Of a stretch of 17,590 bases of DNA, positions 14,220 to 17,590 are shown piece by piece; positions within the stretch are counted from its first letter, which is position 1; every line of letters starts with the position of its first letter. The notes beneath the pieces were generated by a model. That model saw nothing but the letters and a program-made list of their open reading frames with translations. It was not told the origin of the DNA and did not search any database. This stretch comes from Candidatus Roizmanbacteria bacterium CG22_combo_CG10-13_8_21_14_all_34_12 (GTDB taxonomy: Bacteria > Patescibacteriota > Microgenomatia > UBA1406 > GWC2-37-13). Where the stretch lies: positions 1-17,590 of the forward strand of contig PCTC01000060.1 in assembly GCA_002786595.1 (NCBI GenBank), written 5' to 3'. The position numbers were made by a program, and so were the translations under genes.

Positions 14220-15256
14220 TAAAATTAAATATGCTAAAATTTTTAAAAAAACGATGGTATTTTATTTTGATAGTTTTTTTAATAGTAAGCTTTATTTTTT
14301 ATAAAAAAAGTACTGCTACCACGGCAAAAAATAAAGTTGATAGTTATGTCATAAAACGGGAAAATCTTAAGGAAGTTTTAACACTTTCAGGAGAGATTGA
14401 CGCAGAAGAAAAAGCCTTGCTAAAGTTTCAAACTTCAGGAAGGTTAGCATGGGTTGGGGTAAAAGAAGGTGACTATGTAAAAAAATATCAAACTTTAGCA
14501 TCTCTTGATCAACGAGATATTAAAAACAGATTAACAAAATATTTAAATACTTTTTCTAAAACAAGAAATGATTTTGAACAAACGATAGATGATAATTGGA
14601 ATTTACAGTATGATCTGAGTGGTAGTATTAGGCGAGAAGCGGAACGAGTATTAAAAAATAATCAGTTTGATCTCGAAAATGCAGTTTTAGATGTTGAATA
14701 TCAAAATTTAAGTTTGGAATATGCGAATCTCTGGACTCCAATAGAAGGGGTTGTCACTCATATTTCAACACCGTTTGCTGGAGTAAACGTTACACCGGCC
14801 GGAGCTGATTTTAAAGTAGTCAACCCAAAAACCTTATTTTTTTCAGTTGCGGCTGAGCAGGGAGATGTTATTAATCTCAAAGAAGGAGACGTTGGGGAGA
14901 TAAGTTTTGATGCATATCCGGAAAAAAAATTTAAAGCTAATACATACTATATTTCCTTTTCTCCTAAAACAGGCGAAACAGGAACGGTCTATGAACTACG
15001 GCTTAAATTAGACGGTGAGGCAATGAATCTTCCTTTGAAATTGGCAATGTCCGGTGATGTAGATTTTGTTGTTAAACAAGAAAACGAAGTGTTGTCAGCC
15101 CCTTCATCATTTATCAAAAAAGACGGTGAGGGTAATTATGTATATGTTGGCAGTCCTAATAAAAAAGTAAAAAAATATATTGATATTTCTGAAGAAATCG
15201 ACGGAAAATATGTAATTACAAACGGACTTCAAGAAAAAGATGTAATCTATGATTAA
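14216..15256 (+). CDS. Membrane fusion protein of a MacAB/YknXYZ-type exporter
   Basis: 346 residues from GTG 14216, or 341 from ATG 14231; the GTG overlaps the upstream stop, so coupling favours it. A short basic N-terminus and one membrane helix (about 14-29) act as an uncleaved anchor; there is no lipobox Cys. The first lipoyl half is near FQTSGRLAWVGVKEGDYVKK (71-90), a helical hairpin at about 100-165 is short, and the second lipoyl half is LWTPIEGVVTHIS (172-184). Beta-barrel and membrane-proximal domains follow, with SAPSSFIKKDGEGNYVYV (294-311) typical of HlyD/MacA proteins. It would bridge the permease to the outside, as YknX does in Bacillus. It overlaps the ATPase gene by 8 bp. No TolC-type outer-membrane partner is in the window. 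Cargo unknown. Confidence 0.86.
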   Translation: MIKLNMLKFLKKRWYFILIVFLIVSFIFYKKSTATTAKNKVDSYVIKRENLKEVLTLSGEIDAEEKALLKFQTSGRLAWVGVKEGDYVKKYQTLASLDQRDIKNRLTKYLNTFSKTRNDFEQTIDDNWNLQYDLSGSIRREAERVLKNNQFDLENAVLDVEYQNLSLEYANLWTPIEGVVTHISTPFAGVNVTPAGADFKVVNPKTLFFSVAAEQGDVINLKEGDVGEISFDAYPEKKFKANTYYISFSPKTGETGTVYELRLKLDGEAMNLPLKLAMSGDVDFVVKQENEVLSAPSSFIKKDGEGNYVYVGSPNKKVKKYIDISEEIDGKYVITNGLQEKDVIYD

Positions 15257-15917
15257 ATTAGATAAAGTTGTCAAAAGTTACAAGATAGATGAAGAAACCA
15301 CTTTTTATGCTCTTAAGGAATCATCGGTAGAAATAAAAGATAAAGAATTTGTTTCGATCATTGGGCCTTCGGGATCTGGCAAATCAACCCTAATGCATTT
15401 AATTGGTTTACTCGACAAACCCTCCCAGGGAGAGATTATTGTTCAGGGTAGAAAAATTTCGGGCCTCAACGATGACGAGATTTCTTCACTCCGTAATGAA
15501 TTTATTGGATTTGTTTTTCAACAATTCAATCTTATTCCAAAACTAACCGTTCTTGAAAATATTCTTTTACCATCTTTTTACGCAAGAAAAAAACTGGAAT
15601 ATGATCCAAAAGAAAAAGCTTTAGGACTTATTAAAAGATTTGGGTTGCAAGGCAAAGAAAAATCTTACCCAAATAAAATTTCCGGTGGGCAGCAACAACG
15701 AGTTGCCATTTTACGGGCACTAATTATGGAGCCAAAGATGATATTGGCCGATGAACCAACTGGAAATCTTGATAGTAAAACGGGAACAGAAATAATGGAA
15801 TTGCTTAAAACCTTAAACGAGGAGGAAAAAATTACAATTGCGATTGTTACTCATGAAGCCGATATTGCAAAATATGGAAAAAGAATTATAAATGTTAAAG
15901 ATGGGAGGGTAGTATGA
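15249..15917 (+). CDS. ABC transporter ATPase of the MacB/LolD/YknY type
   Basis: 222 residues, the usual size for a standalone MacB-type ATPase. Walker A is GPSGSGKST (39-47), the Q-loop is FQQFNL (90-95), the signature is ISGGQQQR (144-151), Walker B is [12 protein letters not shown] (164-175, with E169 catalytic) and the H-loop His is H202. This set is complete, so it should hydrolyse ATP. The [16 protein letters not shown] segment places it with MacB/LolD/FtsE-like ATPases that pair with FtsX-fold permeases. The upstream fusion-protein gene and the permease gene 47 bp downstream supply the partners. The start ATG lies inside the preceding gene. Its 3' end runs into a 10-bp tandem array that fills the spacer. 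Confidence 0.95.
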   Translation: MIKLDKVVKSYKIDEETTFYALKESSVEIKDKEFVSIIGPSGSGKSTLMHLIGLLDKPSQGEIIVQGRKISGLNDDEISSLRNEFIGFVFQQFNLIPKLTVLENILLPSFYARKKLEYDPKEKALGLIKRFGLQGKEKSYPNKISGGQQQRVAILRALIMEPKMILADEPTGNLDSKTGTEIMELLKTLNEEEKITIAIVTHEADIAKYGKRIINVKDGRVV

Positions 15918-15963
15918 GTTCGTCAGAGTTCGTTAAAAATAGTTATAAATGGTTTTAAATAGT
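15914..15963. repeat. Intergenic 10-bp tandem array, five units
   Basis: Units are ATGAGTTCGT, CAGAGTTCGT, TAAAAATAGT, TATAAATGGT and TTTAAATAGT. The array fills the gap between the ATPase stop (15915-15917) and the permease ATG at 15965. A 25-bp stretch (15919-15943) matches 17174-17198 with three differences. Confidence 0.85.
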
Positions 15964-15964
15964 T

Positions 15965-17167
15965 ATGACATACTTTTTTTTTATAATTAAATCGGCACTG
16001 GAAGATTTTAGACGAAGCAAAATGCAGACATTTTTGACTTCTCTTGGAATTTTAATTGGAGTTTTTGCCGTGGTTACATTAACCGCCATGGGTTTAGGTT
16101 TGAAAAAATATATATCAGATCAGTTTGATGCATTGGGGACGAATACTTTATTTGTAGCACCGGGAAAGTTACTCGAAAGTGGAGGAATGGGGGCATCTTC
16201 TTTACTTGGGAACCGCTTTGATTTAAAGGATCTTAACAGTTTAAAGCGAGTTCGAAGTGTTAAATCAATAACTCCACTTTCATCTAAATCTGGAACAGCC
16301 AAAGGAACAAAAAAATCTGAATTTTCAACAATATTTTTTTCTTCAGATGCATTTTTTGATATCTCAGGCTTTGAAATAGATAAAGGAAGATTTTTTGATA
16401 AAAGAGATGTTGATAAAAGAACTAAGGTGCTTATAGCTGGACCAAAAATAGCCGAAAAACTTTTTGGCTCAATCAACGAGGCTCTTGATAAGAAAGTATC
16501 TATTGATAATGTAAGCTTTACTATTATTGGAGTAATAAAAAGTAAGGGTGGAGGAGGATTTGGGGGGCCAGATTATGACTCATATTTTTTTGGACCTTAC
16601 ACAACAGGATTTATTTTTGATCCGGATAAAAAATTTATTCGTTTTGCTATGAAAACTGACGAGAATATTAATATTGCAACAGTTAAAGAGGAAGTAAAAA
16701 ACGCAATGTTAAAAAGATATAAAGATGATGAATTTAGCATAGTTGAACCAACGGAAATTTTATCAGTTGTTAATGGTATTTTTGGAATTTTAAATTTAGT
16801 TTTAGTTGCAATAGCAAGTATATCTTTATTGGTTGGAGGAATTGGGATTATGAATATAATGTATGTAACCGTATCTGATAAAACTAAAGAAGTTGGGATT
16901 AGGCGGGCGATTGGCGCTCGAAAAAATGACATTTTATTTCAATTTATAGTTGAGGCAGTAGCATTGTCAATCCTTGGAGGTGCTTTAGGACTAGGACTTG
17001 CATATATTGGAATTTTGTTTGTCCAGCCATTTTTTCCGGCTTATATGGACGTGACATCAGTCACTTTAGCTCTCGGAGTATCCAGCGCAATTGGAATTAT
17101 TTTTGGAGTTTTACCGGCAAGAAAAGCAGCTAATTTAGAACCGGTTGAAGCGATAAGATATGAGTAG
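15965..17167 (+). CDS. MacB/YknZ-type FtsX-fold ABC transporter permease
   Basis: 400 residues. An N-terminal MacB pattern starts with SALEDFRRSKMQTFLTSLGILIGV (10-33), helix 1 at about 22-44, and then a periplasmic core domain (about 50-270) containing the glycine-rich stretch GGGGFGGPDYDSYFFGP. The FtsX domain has three helices (about 278-300, 328-352 and 362-385) with GGIGIMNIMYVTVSDKTKEVGIRRAIGA between the first two, and the usual end PARKAANLEPVEAIRYE. Four helices in all match MacB-type mechanotransmission permeases, which drive export through a fusion protein rather than forming a classic channel. It probably forms a dimer with two ATPases. In cells without an outer membrane the best analogue is YknXYZ. 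Cargo is unknown. No Shine-Dalgarno site precedes the ATG. Confidence 0.95.
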   Translation: MTYFFFIIKSALEDFRRSKMQTFLTSLGILIGVFAVVTLTAMGLGLKKYISDQFDALGTNTLFVAPGKLLESGGMGASSLLGNRFDLKDLNSLKRVRSVKSITPLSSKSGTAKGTKKSEFSTIFFSSDAFFDISGFEIDKGRFFDKRDVDKRTKVLIAGPKIAEKLFGSINEALDKKVSIDNVSFTIIGVIKSKGGGGFGGPDYDSYFFGPYTTGFIFDPDKKFIRFAMKTDENINIATVKEEVKNAMLKRYKDDEFSIVEPTEILSVVNGIFGILNLVLVAIASISLLVGGIGIMNIMYVTVSDKTKEVGIRRAIGARKNDILFQFIVEAVALSILGGALGLGLAYIGILFVQPFFPAYMDVTSVTLALGVSSAIGIIFGVLPARKAANLEPVEAIRYE

Positions 17168-17168
17168 T

Positions 17169-17228
17169 TGAAATTCGTCAGATTTCGTTGAAATTAGTCA
17201 AAGTTCGTTAAAATTCGTTATAATTATC
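17169..17228. repeat. Intergenic 10-bp tandem array, six units
   Basis: Units are TGAAATTCGT, CAGATTTCGT, TGAAATTAGT, CAAAGTTCGT, TAAAATTCGT and TATAATTATC. Adjacent unit starts are exactly 10 bp apart. The last unit contains TATAAT (17219-17224), 13 nt before the ATG at 17238, so the array may supply a promoter -10 for the next gene. Confidence 0.88.
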
Positions 17229-17237
17229 TATAAAGTA

Positions 17238-17576
17238 ATGAGTAACGTCAAGAGTTTAAAAATTTATAATAGAGCGATAGAACTTGTTGGGAAAATTTAC
17301 AAATTAATTGAACTTAATCCAAAACTTTCTAAAGATTTTTCGCTTTGCGACCAAATGAAACGGGCATCAGTATCAGTCCCTGCAAATATTTCAGAGGGTT
17401 ATTGTCGATCACAAAAATATTTTAAAAATTATTTAGGAATTGCTAAAGGTTCTGCTAACTAAATGACAACTCACCTTGAAATTGTTACTTTAGTTTATCA
17501 GATAGACACAAATAGTCTTTGCGAAGAATATGATCATTTAGGTCGACAAATAACTGCATTTATGAACTCATTTTAA
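17238..17576 (+). pseudogene. S23/IVS-type four-helix-bundle protein interrupted by an in-frame TAA
   Basis: The first part (17238-17462, 74 residues) has SLKIYNRAIELVGKIYKLI, QMKRASVSVPANISEGYCR and YFKNYLGIAKGSAN, the signature of the '23S rRNA intervening sequence' or S23 family. It stops at TAA 17460-17462. The same frame then continues directly with MTTHLEIVTLVYQ and ends in MNSF at TAA 17574-17576. Family members have a Glu two residues after 'GSx' (GSxxE, followed by a helix), exactly where the stop stands, so one G-to-T change (GAA to TAA) explains it. Read through, the protein is 112 residues, near the family's usual length. It may be a decayed gene, a two-piece protein restarted at ATG 17463, or a sequencing error. 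The family's molecular role is not established. It is not inside an rRNA gene here. Confidence 0.82.
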
Positions 17577-17590
17577 TGACGAATTATAAC
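17577..17590. repeat. Possible inverted 10-bp-type repeat at window edge
   Basis: The last bases read, on the reverse strand, GTTATAATTCGTCA. AATTCGTCA also occurs in the forward array at 17172-17180. This may be the start of an inverted array on the far side of the S23/IVS gene, but only 14 bases are visible. Confidence 0.4.

Noticed and set aside
16540..16580. Glycine-rich G-run stretch in the permease as another tandem array
   Set aside because: It encodes a GGGGFGGPD loop that is common at this place in MacB-type permeases and has no regular unit length.
17238..17576. TAA as a reassigned sense codon
   Set aside because: TAA ends many other genes in the window at sensible positions, and a single stop in one decaying-looking gene is better explained by mutation.

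Overview
The window is AT-rich DNA (roughly 30% GC by eye) with tightly packed genes, very short spacers, ATGA-type overlaps and almost no recognisable Shine-Dalgarno sites. The gene content is a run of polytopic glycosyltransferases, standalone polyprenyl-phosphate glycosyltransferases, a RecB-like nuclease, a MacAB/YknXYZ-type exporter and an S23/IVS four-helix protein. This fits a Patescibacteria/CPR genome, most likely Microgenomates-like. That assignment is inference from gene content and style; no rRNA, tRNA or ribosomal protein gene is present to prove it.

Layout. Positions 1-1913 (+): the 3' end of a YfhO/GT-C-like membrane protein, then a GT-C-like membrane protein. Positions 1955-6398 (-): three GT-C genes joined by two 4-bp ATGA overlaps, transcribed towards 1955. 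Positions 6426-7352 (+): a GT2 polyprenyl-phosphate glycosyltransferase with two C-terminal membrane helices. Positions 7353-10018 (-): two more GT39-type genes, again overlapping by 4 bp. Positions 10053-10826 (+): a PD-(D/E)XK nuclease with two CxxC pairs, whose end overlaps a GT2 ALG5-like gene (10786-11532, -). Positions 11666-13126 (-) and 13107-14219 (+): two divergent GT-C genes whose starts overlap in a short palindrome. Positions 14216-17167 (+): a three-gene exporter (membrane fusion protein, ATPase, permease). The window ends with an S23/IVS-type gene interrupted by an in-frame TAA.

How the genes may work together. GT2 enzymes of the DPM/GtrB and ALG5 types charge a polyprenyl phosphate with a sugar. 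GT-C enzymes then use that lipid-linked sugar outside the membrane. Eight GT-C-like proteins plus one C-terminal fragment next to two donor synthases look like a surface glycosylation locus for proteins, S-layer or glycans. Acceptors and sugars cannot be read from the sequence.

The least expected signal is not a gene. At least eight short, degenerate tandem arrays with unit lengths of 7, 8, 9 or 10 bp are scattered over 8.9-17.2 kb, both between genes and inside coding sequence. Two 7-bp arrays share a 20-bp identical stretch, two 8-bp arrays sit in corresponding loops of two different transferases, and two 10-bp arrays flank the permease gene. The GT39 gene at 8771-10018 carries three arrays plus two abutting hairpins without losing its frame. 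These resemble the short tandemly repeated repetitive (STRR) sequences known from cyanobacteria; I do not know of a description in this kind of genome.
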